From Bradyrhizobium cytisi (GTDB lineage: Bacteria; Pseudomonadota; Alphaproteobacteria; Rhizobiales; Xanthobacteraceae): DNA of 64,000 nucleotides. Under the pieces are notes generated by a model, which did not search any database, was not told the origin of the DNA, and saw nothing but the letters and a program-made list of their open reading frames with translations. The position numbers and the translations under genes were made by a program. Below are positions 8,018 to 16,763 of the stretch, one piece after another. The stretch lies in assembly GCF_008123515.1 (NCBI RefSeq), contig NZ_VSSR01000075.1, forward strand, positions 1-64,000. The letters are read 5' to 3'. Positions within the stretch are counted from its first letter, which is position 1. The number at the start of each line of letters is the position of its first letter.

Positions 8018-8062
8018 TCGCGCGGGAGAGGTCCAAGGTTCGATCCCTTGGTGCGCCCACCA
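8018..8062 (+). other. Second tRNA-Val 3' half (older attachment remnant)
   Basis: It reads ttcgcgcgggagaggtcc, then the T-arm and gcgcccacca. It matches 5963-6007 except for two substitutions in the loop (ttcAcAc to ttcGcGc) and one extra G between the T-arm and acceptor. The match starts at the same anticodon-loop position, as expected for an integrase junction. The changes would spoil a tRNA, so this is a remnant. Its downstream 170 bp also matches copy 1. Confidence 0.65.
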
Positions 8063-8230
8063 ATCATCATCTTGAACCCTGCTGGTTGCGCACGATCCCC
8101 GACGGGGGGTGACTTTCGTCACCTGTTGCTCGAAATGTCGAAAACAACCGCATGCACAGTAGCCGATGTCAGTCGGGGTTACGTATTATCCGAATCTCGA
8201 TTGACGCGTCGGGCAAAACAGCGGAATAAT
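8063..8230. repeat. Direct repeat downstream of tRNA-Val half, copy 2
   Basis: This is the diverged partner of 6008-6190. The two tRNA-half-plus-flank copies bound a segment of about 2.05 kb that carries the broken ATPase gene. Beyond about 8260 the composition becomes core-like, so this is the probable right edge of the accessory region. No gene is supported between 8231 and 8403. Confidence 0.65.
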
Positions 8231-8403
8231 GGCACCATCCGACAAGAGCCTATCGGACGATGAGACCGACCCATGGCCCGATCGTGTCATCGGTTTCTGC
8301 GCTCGCAATGACAGAGCAAGGGGTGAGACTGCGCCCGATTGACGCGCACGCCGCCTTAAACCGCCGCGCCGTCCGCACGGTGCGGACAGCGCCCTCGTCG
8401 AAC

Positions 8404-9186
8404 TCACGCCGATGGAAGCGGATTCGCGGCCTTGGTGTATTTCAGCGCGCCGATGCCAAAGCCTTCCTGGCTGCGGTTTTGAATGAATTCCTTGTGCTCG
8501 TAGAACGGCGACAATTCGCGCCATAGCTGCGGGACGCCGCCGGCCCAGGCGCTGGTGTTGCCGCTGGATTCGCAGATGTCGTGGAACAGGATGATGCCGC
8601 CTTCGCGAACGAAATGCCGGTAGCAGAGGAAGTCCTGCTTGACGCCTTCGTAGCGGTGATCGCCGTCGATGAACAACGCGTCGATCAACCTGCCATTGAG
8701 AAACTTCTCGACCCGCTTGACGCTTTCATCCGCGTAGGACGGCATGTCGAAGAAGGTCCATTGCTGCTTCGGCGTCGCCAGCAGCTTCAGCATTTCCTTG
8801 TTCTTCACGTGCAGATCGATGCAGATCATCGTCTCCATCGTCGGAAGAAATCGTCCGAACAGCAGCGACGTTCCGCCGTTCAGGGTGCCGATTTCAACGA
8901 CGAGCTTCGGAGCGGACGCCGCGATGTAGTCGAGGGCCGACGAGATCTCCGTCTCGATCTGGCAGGAGCCGGTGCCCATATGCTGCTTGGTGAAATCGAT
9001 AACGTCCTGCACGCTCGATCCGCGCTTGTATTCCCCGATGATCTCGTCGCGCTTCTGGGTATTGAACTTGAGGCGCAGTGCCGGTCCGCTATCGGCCAGC
9101 CGCTTCTTGATCTGTCTGACCGCGAGAACGGCGGGATGAAATTTCAGTTCCGTTAGACGCTCATTGAAGGCCTTGCTCATCGACAT
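8404..9186 (-). CDS. Class I SAM-dependent methyltransferase (CmcI-like)
   Basis: A 260-residue protein with a Rossmann methyltransferase core. Motif I is LVVEIGTLNGGTS (about 94-106), and DALFIDGDHRYEGV with a following GGIILFHDI strand marks the later beta-strands and the metal-binding Asp/His region seen in cephalosporin hydroxylase CmcI and related O-methyltransferases. The substrate is unknown; in rhizobia such enzymes often modify polysaccharides or sugars. It is the first core-like gene right of the island edge and is monocistronic. Confidence 0.75.
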   Translation of the reverse strand: MSMSKAFNERLTELKFHPAVLAVRQIKKRLADSGPALRLKFNTQKRDEIIGEYKRGSSVQDVIDFTKQHMGTGSCQIETEISSALDYIAASAPKLVVEIGTLNGGTSLLFGRFLPTMETMICIDLHVKNKEMLKLLATPKQQWTFFDMPSYADESVKRVEKFLNGRLIDALFIDGDHRYEGVKQDFLCYRHFVREGGIILFHDICESSGNTSAWAGGVPQLWRELSPFYEHKEFIQNRSQEGFGIGALKYTKAANPLPSA

Positions 9187-9316
9187 GATCGAACCTCACT
9201 TCATGCAGAGTTGCCCGACAGTTCCAAAGCCCAGGATTGCTTCAAATTATGATCGACTTAAGGTTTTTGCTTGACGGCGAGATGAAACGGGGAGCCGGAA
9301 TCGCTCCGTAATCTCG

Positions 9317-9799
9317 TTACGCGATCTCGATAAGCTCGATCTCCTGTGTTCCCGAGCCGACGACGTCACCGACGGCCTTCCCCATCAGCGACTTCGCGAC
9401 CGGCGACACGAACGAGATCGAGCCGGCCTTCGGATCGGCTTCATCTTCCCCGACGATACGGTAGGTCTGCACGCGGCCGTCGGTGCGGCTGAACGTCACT
9501 CTGCTGCCAAAGGCGACCGTCTCGTTCGACGCCGGATTGGGAACCAGTTGCGCGGTGCGCAGCCGCTCGGCGAAATAGCGGACATCGCGCAGGGGCGCGG
9601 CCGACTGCCGGCGCTTTTCGTTGACATCATCGATGGCTTGCGCGGCTTCATAGGCCTCGCGCGCGTCCTGGAACTGCTTCTGCAGCGCCTGCAAACCTGT
9701 CTCGGTCACGAGGTTCGGATGCGGCGAGATCGGGCGATCCGGCAGCAGTGTCTCGGAGGCGGTCTCGGCGCTTTCTTCCTTGGTAAAGGCGACGCTCAA
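9317..9799 (-). CDS. GreA/GreB-family transcription elongation factor
   Basis: A 160-residue protein. A helical region rich in Glu, Ala and Gln (about 30-85) corresponds to the GreA coiled coil, and the C-terminal FKBP-like Gre domain (about 90-160) contains GSRVTFSRTDGRVQTYRIVG and SPVAKSLMGKAVGDVV. Gre factors bind the RNA polymerase secondary channel and trigger cleavage of backtracked RNA. The N-terminal coil is shorter and more diverged than in canonical GreA, so this is a paralogue or Gre-like regulator rather than the housekeeping copy. Confidence 0.8.
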   Translation of the reverse strand: MSVAFTKEESAETASETLLPDRPISPHPNLVTETGLQALQKQFQDAREAYEAAQAIDDVNEKRRQSAAPLRDVRYFAERLRTAQLVPNPASNETVAFGSRVTFSRTDGRVQTYRIVGEDEADPKAGSISFVSPVAKSLMGKAVGDVVGSGTQEIELIEIA

Positions 9800-9844
9800 T
9801 TCGAATATCCTGTCGAACAGTTTCGGGTCACGGCTGTACCAGAC

Positions 9845-10327
9845 CTATATCTCAAGTTCGACGAAACGACGGAGCTTGAACACGAGATCTGGCAATGCCT
9901 GACGGAACCGGGTCGCGTTCTGGAACGTGGTCGAGAACGGCGCGAAAGTGATCATCGCGTTCCAGTGCCGATAGCCGTAGACCGTCACCGAGACGCCGGA
10001 CGCCGGAAAACCCTCGATCTTGCGCAATTCGCCGAGCACGAGACCGGCAATCGCGTCCGCGGGCAGACGCCGCTTGCCGTCCGGTGTCAGGGGTGGACCG
10101 GGCGCAACCGGCCTCGGAGCCGCCACCGCTTGATCGGATGCATCCTGGAGCTTCGGAGACTCCGCTTCCGGGATTTGCGCTACCTCCGCTAACGGTGCGG
10201 CCGCCGGCGCGACCGGCATGAAGTCAGCAAGCGGCGGCGGGCTGGCGGCCTCTGCGCGTTTGTTGCCTCCCAGGATGCTGCTGATCATGGCCACAAGGCC
10301 AGCATCCCTCGCATCGTCACTCATCAC
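9845..10327 (-). CDS. Hypothetical protein with Ala/Pro-rich N-terminal half
   Basis: A 160-residue protein I cannot name. Residues 25-85 are rich in Ala, Pro and Glu and likely disordered. Residues 88-158 look folded (LPADAIAGLVLGELRKIEGF, then YGYRHWNAMITFAPFSTTF and a basic LVFKLRRFVELEI tail). It has no signal peptide, membrane segment or catalytic motif. It lies 45 bp upstream of the Gre-like gene on the same strand, so the two may be co-transcribed. Confidence 0.6.
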   Translation of the reverse strand: MMSDDARDAGLVAMISSILGGNKRAEAASPPPLADFMPVAPAAAPLAEVAQIPEAESPKLQDASDQAVAAPRPVAPGPPLTPDGKRRLPADAIAGLVLGELRKIEGFPASGVSVTVYGYRHWNAMITFAPFSTTFQNATRFRQALPDLVFKLRRFVELEI

Positions 10328-10401
10328 GGCTTCCCCCCGGCTTGGCCTACTTTAACACCGGCACCGTAGACCGCCACAGGGGTCGGCTGATCGAGCCGTC
10401 G

Positions 10402-10456
10402 GCTGCTGCTTGGCTGCTGCTTGGCCGCTGCTTGGCTCCTGCTTGGCTGTTGTCCG
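10402..10456. repeat. 11-bp tandem repeat, about 4.5 copies
   Basis: Units gctgctgcttg, gctgctgcttg, gccgctgcttg and gctcctgcttg run head to tail, followed by a degenerate fifth. It lies between two minus-strand genes, in the 3' region of the exported-protein gene. Eleven is not a multiple of three, which supports a non-coding repeat that could vary in copy number. Confidence 0.75.
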
Positions 10457-10499
10457 GTTCCACCACGTCGGGGAGCCCCTCGTGCCGCGGTGCGATCGG

Positions 10500-10856
10500 T
10501 CACTGCTTCTCGAACGGAATATATTGCTGGTACTGCTTCGGCACGGAGCTGCGATAGCGCGCCGGAACGGTGCCGCTGTCGACCGAATGGTCGATCTCCT
10601 GCTGCCGCGTCATCTTCTTCTTCGCCGGCTTCTTGTCGGCGCTCTTCTTCGGGCCGGCTGGCGCCGTCGAAGTGTCGGTGGTCGCAGCCGGCGTGGTGGT
10701 TGCGGCCGGTGCAGTGGTCGCTGCAGGCGCAGTCGTGGTGGCCGCGGCGGCCGGCGGCGTGCCGCCTGCGGCGGGCGCGCTCTGCGCGAGCGCGAGCGGT
10801 GTCTGCATGATGAGCGCCAGTGCCGCAGTCGCAGCCAGCAAATATGATTTTTGCAT
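10500..10856 (-). CDS. Small exported Ala/Thr/Pro-rich protein
   Basis: A 118-residue protein from ATG 10856, chosen because GGAGGT lies 5-6 bp upstream; a TTG 12 bp earlier sits inside that Shine-Dalgarno. Residues 1-25 form a signal peptide (MQKSYLLAATAALAL..., cleavage near ALAQ-S). Residues 28-70 are low-complexity Ala/Thr/Pro, then a Lys-rich stretch, then a folded-looking tail RQQEIDHSVDSGTVPARYR. It is probably periplasmic or wall-associated. Similar short proteins of unknown role are common in Bradyrhizobium. Confidence 0.65.
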   Translation of the reverse strand: MQKSYLLAATAALALIMQTPLALAQSAPAAGGTPPAAAATTTAPAATTAPAATTTPAATTDTSTAPAGPKKSADKKPAKKKMTRQQEIDHSVDSGTVPARYRSSVPKQYQQYIPFEKQ

Positions 10857-10868
10857 CAGAACCTCCAA

Positions 10869-11311
10869 AATGCCTGATCACCAATAACGGAAGCGTAGTC
10901 CCGCGGGATCGGCGCGTGCAAGCCCGCCGAACATAGGCGGGCGCCGGGCCGCAAACTGTGGCCGAGATCACAGTGCCCACGAGGCGGCGCGCGCGCGCCA
11001 ATGCAATTTTTACGCGAACACGATGTTCGCGACGACAAAACACCTGCCGATTAGGTCGGTGAAGCTGACATTGCTTCGGGTCGAGATTTTCGATGACGAG
11101 AATGTTATTCGGCATTGCTGCGGGAAAAATTTGCAAAGCGCATCCGCGGCTTGACCGCAACGCGCGCTCGTCGAACGCCATCGACGTCGCGCGATGTGTG
11201 AAGCAGCGCATTGCGACGTCGAATTCCGCGATCTAGCCTCACATGCATAGTGTACAACGTACAACTTTAACTTTAGTTGCTTGCCGTCGTAACTTTTCAT
11301 GGAGGTACTTT
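10869..11311. other. Intergenic region upstream of the peroxidase gene
   Basis: About 440 bp with no supported gene. Close to the peroxidase start, gtacaac is repeated in tandem (11252-11265), followed by an AT-rich stretch, in a position suited to a promoter or operator. A clear GGAGG (11301-11305) precedes ATG 11312. Confidence 0.4.
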
Positions 11312-12856
11312 ATGAGCAGTCGTCACGCCATTACGCCGCGCGGTCTCAACGCCACCCGTTCGCCGCTGTCACAAGGCCGCTTCGGCCGCATGTTCCGCAA
11401 TCTGACGCCGGCGAAATTCGGCCCGAGCGAGGCCGACAACATCGCAAATCTCGCGGCGCTCGCCGACAACATGGTCGGCGATTTCGACCCTCCCAAAGAC
11501 GGCCCCGACGCCGAGGAGAGCGGAATTCCCGCGCTCTACACTTATTTCGGCCAGTTCATCGATCACGACATCACCTTCGATCCCGTGAGCTCGCTGACCA
11601 AGCAGCAGGATCCGGACGGGCTCGTCGATTTCCGCACGCCGGCGCTCGATCTCGACAATCTCTACGGCCGCGGTCCGAACGACCAGCCCTACATGTACGA
11701 CAGCAGCGGCAAGTTTCTGCTCGGCGAAACCTTGACCGGCACCGGCGTGTCCAACGCCAGCGACCTGCCGCGCTTCAAGGGCCGCGCATTGATCGGCGAT
11801 CCCCGCAACGACGAGAACAGCATCGTCTCGCAGTTTCAGGGACTGATGCTGCGCTTCCACAACCGCATGGTCGACGACAATGAGGGGCTGTCCTTCGAGG
11901 CCGTGCAGCAGCGCGTGCGCTTCCACTATCAATACGTCGTGCTGAACGACTTCCTGCCGCGCATCGTCAATGCCGGCGTGCTGAACGATCTCAGGACCGG
12001 CGGCCATTACGACCGCAGCAGGCTCGCCTACTATCACTGGAAGAATTTTCCGTTCATGCCGGTCGAGTTTTCGGTCGCGGCCTACCGGCTCGGCCACTCG
12101 ATGATCCGGCCCGGCTATCGGCTGAACGACGCCGACAACATGCTGCTGCAGATCTTCCCCGATCCCAACAACCCCGACAACAATGCGCTGACCGGCTTCC
12201 GCGCCATGGGTCCGGGACGCGCCATCGACTGGGGGCGGTTCATCGACATCGACACGCGCGCCTATGGCGTCGAGGACGACAGCACCAATCCGGACAACAA
12301 GCGGCGGCTCCAACTCGCCTACCGCATCGACACCTCGCTGGTCGATCCGCTGCGCAAGCTGCCGCCGGAGGTCGCCTCCAATCCGTCGTCGCTGGCGCTT
12401 CGCAATCTCGAACGCAGCTGGCGGCTCGGGCTGCCTTCGGGCCAGGCGGTCGCCAGGGCGATGCACCTGACGCCGCTGACCGACGAGCAGATCGTCATCG
12501 GCCGGGCCGTCGACCATCCCGACCCGACCGGCGATCCGCAGGTTCCGATCTCCTCGATCGCGAACGGCGTGTTCAGGGGCAACTGCCCGCTCTGGACTTA
12601 CATCCTGGCCGAAGCACGCCAGTTCCAGACCTCGGTCACGATCCCTGCCACCGGCGCGCCGGCGAGCGGCATCAACACGCCGCAACTCGGCCCGGTCGGC
12701 GGACGCATCGTCGCCGAAGTCTTCCTCGGCATGATGTTCGGCGACGCCTCCTCGATGCTGTCACTCGATCCGAACTGGGCGCCGGTGACCGGCCCCGATT
12801 TCCGGCTGAGGGATCTCGTGACCTACGCGCTGGGCCAGGGCGCTGCGCTGCATTGA
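11312..12856 (+). CDS. Animal-type haem peroxidase
   Basis: A 514-residue protein of the animal haem-dependent peroxidase family, starting at ATG 11312 behind GGAGG. Expected haem-site residues are present: Gln81 and distal His85 in YFGQFIDHDITF, catalytic Arg163 and haem-linking Glu166 in GDPRNDEN, and proximal His260 in YRLGHSMIRP, with RFHNRM between. Bacterial members oxidise halides or small phenolics with peroxide. There is no classical signal peptide, yet RTX-like exported relatives exist, so location is unclear. It is followed by a hairpin terminator and stands alone. Family assignment is firm; substrate is unknown. Confidence 0.9.
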   Translation: MSSRHAITPRGLNATRSPLSQGRFGRMFRNLTPAKFGPSEADNIANLAALADNMVGDFDPPKDGPDAEESGIPALYTYFGQFIDHDITFDPVSSLTKQQDPDGLVDFRTPALDLDNLYGRGPNDQPYMYDSSGKFLLGETLTGTGVSNASDLPRFKGRALIGDPRNDENSIVSQFQGLMLRFHNRMVDDNEGLSFEAVQQRVRFHYQYVVLNDFLPRIVNAGVLNDLRTGGHYDRSRLAYYHWKNFPFMPVEFSVAAYRLGHSMIRPGYRLNDADNMLLQIFPDPNNPDNNALTGFRAMGPGRAIDWGRFIDIDTRAYGVEDDSTNPDNKRRLQLAYRIDTSLVDPLRKLPPEVASNPSSLALRNLERSWRLGLPSGQAVARAMHLTPLTDEQIVIGRAVDHPDPTGDPQVPISSIANGVFRGNCPLWTYILAEARQFQTSVTIPATGAPASGINTPQLGPVGGRIVAEVFLGMMFGDASSMLSLDPNWAPVTGPDFRLRDLVTYALGQGAALH

Positions 12857-12877
12857 GCTGGTGACGGTTGACGACGC

Positions 12878-12907
12878 AAAGGCCGCTCGCATCGCGCGGG
12901 CGGCTTT
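12878..12907 (+). terminator. Hairpin terminator after the peroxidase gene
   Basis: An imperfect GC-rich stem (aaaggccgctcgc / gcgcgggcggcttt) starts 21 bp after the stop codon and ends in ttt. The remaining intergenic DNA to 13223 contains a short ctccccgacggggag palindrome (about 12928-12942) and no gene. Confidence 0.5.
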
Positions 12908-13223
12908 GTGTGGTTCATCGCTCCCCGACGGGGAGAGGTGAATCGAGTCCCGAGCGCGCATCGCTTCAACCAAAACTCATCCGTCTCCAGCGCGTGGACT
13001 CACAAGCGCGTCGCGTCCGGTGTGCGCTCAGAGGGCGACATTGAAACCGACATGCCGCCATATCGGCCTTGTCACAACAACGGATTCACGCAGGCGCCCT
13101 GCCGGCATCACAGCTCCAAAACACCGCGCCCGACATAAACCTTTGGTTGAACTTTCATCCAGAAAGGAGAAGGGTATCCGGGAGCCGAGAGAACCGGCTC
13201 GAAACAAACAAGGGAGCGAAGCA

Positions 13224-14540
13224 ATGCTTGGATACCGAACATTGTTGTGCACCGCTGTCAGCATCATCGTGGCAGTGATGTTTGCAACCGACGCATTCTC
13301 GATGGAGGGTCAGGGAAGGGACGGGGCGGTCCGTTTGCTGACGACCGTTCCCATCCCTGGAACGAAGGCGAACATGACCGGCGGCAACATGTACGTGTTC
13401 GACATCAGCTTCGTCGATCAGACGACGCAGACGTATTATCTTGCCGATCGCTCCAACGCCGTCGTCGATGTCGTCGATGCAAGAACAAACGCGCTGATTT
13501 CGCAGATAAGTGCCAAGCCGGCGTTCAAGGGCTTTACCGGCGACAACGGCACCTCCGGGCCCAACGGAGTGGTTGCGGCGTTTCCGTGGCTCTTCGTGAC
13601 CGACGCCAACAGCCGCGTGGTCTCGATCAATCTCAGGACCGGCAATACAGTGGGCGACGTATCTACCGGCGGCGCACCGGGCCTCCGTGCGGACGAATTG
13701 GCATATGACGCCAACGACGGACTGCTGCTTGTCATCAACAACGCCGACACGCCACCCTTTGCGACGTTGATCCACGTCAGCAAGACGACCGGTGCCCTCA
13801 CAGTCGGAAAGCGAATAACGTTTGACACGTCGCATACCGGGGTCGACGCGACCAATGGTGCCGAACAGCCGGTGTGGGAGCCGGTGACGGGCAAGTTCTA
13901 TCTGTCGATTCCGCAGGTAGGCCCGAATGCCAAGGATGGGGCCGTCATTCGGATATCACCTGCCGGCACCGTGGAAGTGCAATATCCGATCGAGTTCTGC
14001 CAACCGGCAGGCCTTACCGTAGGCCCCAACGTCGATCTGCTCGCTGGCTGCAATACGGTTTTTGACACCGCGGGCAATCTCTGGAATTCGACCAAGAACG
14101 TGACGGCGGCGCCGATTCAGGTAATTCTCGACGCCAGGACGGGTGCAATTGACAAGATCGTGCCCGGCGTCGGTGTTGGCGACGAGGTATGGTTCAACAA
14201 GGGTGACGGAAACTACTACACGGCCTCCTCGACCAGCCCGTTGCGTCCGACCGAGGTCATCGGCGCAACCCCCCTGACCGCTCAGGGAGCTGCGATACTC
14301 GGCGTCATCGATGCGCGCGATAAGACCCTGAAGCAGCTGGTGCCTACCTTCAACGAGCCTGCGGTGACCACGGGCCCGCTCGTTCACGCAGCGAGCACCG
14401 CCCATTCGGTTGCTGCCAATGCGGAAAACAATCATGTGTTCGTTCCGCTTGGCGCCAATAATGTGTTTTCCAACTGCTTGACAGGATGCATTGCGGTATA
14501 CGGAACAGGGGCACGCGCGGACGAAAGAGCCGAAAGATAG
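13224..14540 (+). CDS. Exported beta-propeller-like protein
   Basis: A 438-residue protein from ATG 13224, behind AAGGGAGCG. Upstream in-frame codons were rejected because a signal peptide (about residues 1-28, hydrophobic TLLCTAVSIIVAVMFA) starts only here. The mature part has repeated strands of the YncE/NHL kind (YYLADRSNAVVDVVDARTN; LFVTDANSRVVSINLRTGN; LLLVINNADTP), typical of a periplasmic propeller. Paired Cys near NCLTGC could form a disulfide. No catalytic motif is evident. It is monocistronic, downstream of the peroxidase gene. Confidence 0.65.
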   Translation: MLGYRTLLCTAVSIIVAVMFATDAFSMEGQGRDGAVRLLTTVPIPGTKANMTGGNMYVFDISFVDQTTQTYYLADRSNAVVDVVDARTNALISQISAKPAFKGFTGDNGTSGPNGVVAAFPWLFVTDANSRVVSINLRTGNTVGDVSTGGAPGLRADELAYDANDGLLLVINNADTPPFATLIHVSKTTGALTVGKRITFDTSHTGVDATNGAEQPVWEPVTGKFYLSIPQVGPNAKDGAVIRISPAGTVEVQYPIEFCQPAGLTVGPNVDLLAGCNTVFDTAGNLWNSTKNVTAAPIQVILDARTGAIDKIVPGVGVGDEVWFNKGDGNYYTASSTSPLRPTEVIGATPLTAQGAAILGVIDARDKTLKQLVPTFNEPAVTTGPLVHAASTAHSVAANAENNHVFVPLGANNVFSNCLTGCIAVYGTGARADERAER

Positions 14541-14628
14541 CCTTAGAAAGCCAACGATGAGGTCGCGGGTTAGCGCGCCCCGCGACCTCTTGCTGGTACG
14601 GAATATCTGACGTTTAGGAGTACACGCG

Positions 14629-15147
14629 CTAATGCGCGCCCGCGAGACCGCTCTCCGCGAGTCGCGTCGCGAACCAGAGCGACAGCGCCTGATCGACGAC
14701 GCCGCTGACATAGACCTCCGACATCGTCACGTTGTGCCGGTCCAGCACCAGCAGCACGCCGATCCAATAGGCGAACCAGACATGCGGGTCGGTCAGCGCT
14801 CTCAGCTTGTGCTGATCGTGCTCCAGCGGCGTGTGATTGCTCGCCTTGCGGATCTCGACGGTGAGCAGATTGTTCGGAATCTCGCGCTGGTGCACGACGA
14901 CGTCGGGGTAGATCGACTTGCCGAGATGATCGTCGGTCGAGATGATCGTGCCGTGCGGCAGATGCAGCGTGCGCTCGCCGAGCCGGTCATAGTTACAGTC
15001 GACCGCCCAGCCTGAAAACTGCCGCTCGAGATAGACCGCGAAGCGGTGCGTGATGGCACGCTCGCCGATATCCTTCTCGAACAGGAATGCCTCGTGGGCG
15101 TAGAAATCCCGGAGCGCCGCGATCACCTTGTTCAGCTCGGTCTGCAT
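14629..15147 (-). CDS. Conserved hypothetical protein with a PD-(D/E)XK-like core
   Basis: A 172-residue protein. The order E (GERAITHRFAVYLE), then YPDVVVHQ, then LLTVEIRKASN follows the E...PD...ExK pattern of the PD-(D/E)XK nuclease fold, with Arg in place of the first Lys in the last motif. The C-terminal third is hydrophobic (WFAYWIGVLLVLD). Similar proteins in rhizobia have no proven activity. It lies 43 bp upstream of the ThDP enzyme stop-to-start direction on the same strand, downstream of it in transcription, so the two may share a transcript. Confidence 0.5.
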   Translation of the reverse strand: MQTELNKVIAALRDFYAHEAFLFEKDIGERAITHRFAVYLERQFSGWAVDCNYDRLGERTLHLPHGTIISTDDHLGKSIYPDVVVHQREIPNNLLTVEIRKASNHTPLEHDQHKLRALTDPHVWFAYWIGVLLVLDRHNVTMSEVYVSGVVDQALSLWFATRLAESGLAGAH

Positions 15148-15190
15148 CGTGCCTCCGGGCTCTCGGCGCTCCGTTGTACGTGCGCCTCCC

Positions 15191-16738
15191 CTACATCTGG
15201 ACTTCGATCAGGCGCGGCCCCGGCTCGGCGACGGCTTCAGTCAGCGCCTTGTTGAACTCGTCGGCATTGGCGACGACGCGGCCGGGCACGCCCATGCCCT
15301 TGGCCAGCGCGACGAAATCGAGCGTCGGGCGGTCGAGGCGAAGCATGTCGTTGGCGCGCTGGCCGGGTTCGCCGGCTCCGACATTGTCGAACTCGCCGCG
15401 CAGGATCTGGTAGATGCGATTGGCGAACACGATGGTGACGATGTTGAGGTTCTCTCTAGCCTGCGTCCACAGCGACTGGATCGTGTACATCGCGCTGCCG
15501 TCACCGACCATGGTGATGACCTTGCGGTCCGGACAGGCGATCGCGGCGCCGATCGAGAGCGGCGTGGAGAAGCCGATCGAGCCGCCCATGTTCTGGAGCC
15601 AGTCGTGCGGCGCGGCGGCCGCCGTCGGGGGGAAGAAGCCGCGGCCGGTGGTGAGGGATTCGTCGACCATGATCGCGTTCTCGGGGATCGCGCATGCGAT
15701 CGCCTGCGCGATCGAGGCGAAGGTGAGCGCGCCGGTCGGCTTGACCAGTTCCTGCAACGCCTGCGGCTTGACGTCCTTGGCGCTGGCCTTCACCGCGCCA
15801 GCGAGCGCTTCGAGCGCTGCGACCGAGTTCTCGCCCCAGGAGGTCATGCGATGGACGTCGCAGCCCTCCGGCTTGAGCATGCTCGGCTTGTTCGGATAGG
15901 CGAAGAACGCCACGGGATCGTCGGACTCGACCAGCACGATGTGACGGAATTTCGCCAGCATCGGCAGCGCGTTCTCGATCACGTAGTGAATGCGGTCGAT
16001 CGAGTAGCGGCCGCGGCCACGCGCCATTTTCGGGCGGAAGGTCGGGCCCATCACGGTGCACCCGGTCTTGGCCGCGATCCGCTCGGCCAGCGCCAGGCCC
16101 TTTGCGCTCAGCGCGCTGCCGGTCATCAGCAGCAGCGTGCCCTCGCCGTCGCCGTGCAGGATCCTTGCGGCCTGCTCGACCGCCTGCGGCGAATAGCCGG
16201 CGCGCTGCTGCTCGGCCGGCACCTCGGCGATGCCGTCGGCCTCGTTCCAGGCGGTGTCGGCGGGCAGGATCAGGGTCGCGATCTGCGGCGGGGCGCTCTT
16301 GGCGGCGGCAATCGCCGCGGCACCGTCAGCGGCGACCGATTTGGAATCCGGCGAGGTGCGGACCCAGGACGACATCGGCCGGGCCAGCCCCTCGATGTCG
16401 GAGGTCAGCGGCGCGTTGTAGCCGATGTGGTAGACGGCGTGCTGGCCGACGATATTGACGATGCCGGAATTGGCCTTCTTGGCGTTGTGCAGATTGGCAA
16501 GGCCATTGGCGAGGCCGGGGCCGAGATGCAGCAGGGTCGAGGCAGGCGTGCCCTTCATGCGGAAATAGCCGTCGGCCGCGCCCGTCACCACGCCTTCGAA
16601 CAGGCCGAGCACGCAACGCATGCCCGGCACGCGGTCGAGCGCCGCGACAAAATGCATCTCGGAGGTGCCGGGGTTGGTGAAGCAGACGTCCACCCCGCCG
16701 TTGACCATCGTCCGCACCAGGCTTTCCGCACCGTTCAT
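15191..16738 (-). CDS. Thiamine-diphosphate enzyme, acetolactate-synthase-like
   Basis: A 515-residue enzyme with the three-domain layout of the acetolactate synthase large-subunit family. The N-terminal PYR domain holds the cofactor-activating Glu48 in GLFEGVVTGAADGY. A central Rossmann-like domain follows, and the C-terminal PP domain has the ThDP/Mg motif starting GDGSAMY at about 412 and ending at Asn440. It is shorter than true IlvB (about 570-590) and has no small subunit nearby, so it is more likely a decarboxylase or another 2-oxoacid enzyme. Three 15-bp repeats lie just upstream. Confidence 0.8.
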   Translation of the reverse strand: MNGAESLVRTMVNGGVDVCFTNPGTSEMHFVAALDRVPGMRCVLGLFEGVVTGAADGYFRMKGTPASTLLHLGPGLANGLANLHNAKKANSGIVNIVGQHAVYHIGYNAPLTSDIEGLARPMSSWVRTSPDSKSVAADGAAAIAAAKSAPPQIATLILPADTAWNEADGIAEVPAEQQRAGYSPQAVEQAARILHGDGEGTLLLMTGSALSAKGLALAERIAAKTGCTVMGPTFRPKMARGRGRYSIDRIHYVIENALPMLAKFRHIVLVESDDPVAFFAYPNKPSMLKPEGCDVHRMTSWGENSVAALEALAGAVKASAKDVKPQALQELVKPTGALTFASIAQAIACAIPENAIMVDESLTTGRGFFPPTAAAAPHDWLQNMGGSIGFSTPLSIGAAIACPDRKVITMVGDGSAMYTIQSLWTQARENLNIVTIVFANRIYQILRGEFDNVGAGEPGQRANDMLRLDRPTLDFVALAKGMGVPGRVVANADEFNKALTEAVAEPGPRLIEVQM

Positions 16739-16763
16739 TCTGTCTGCTCCCGCAACCGGCTAT

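Noticed and set aside
10402..10456. CRISPR-like array
   Set aside because: The units are 11 bp, contiguous and without spacers, so this is a simple tandem repeat.
10324..11211. Long minus-strand frame of 295 codons over the exported-protein gene
   Set aside because: It is a shifted frame of the 10500-10856 gene and its flanks, rich in Arg and His, with no domain; the signal-peptide gene is the better reading.
11369..12685. Long minus-strand frame opposite the peroxidase gene
   Set aside because: Composition (Val/Arg/Asp/His-rich, no motifs) is that of an antisense shadow in high-GC DNA.
15191..16738. Housekeeping acetolactate synthase IlvB
   Set aside because: It is shorter than IlvB and has no small-subunit or ilvC gene nearby; only family membership is supported.
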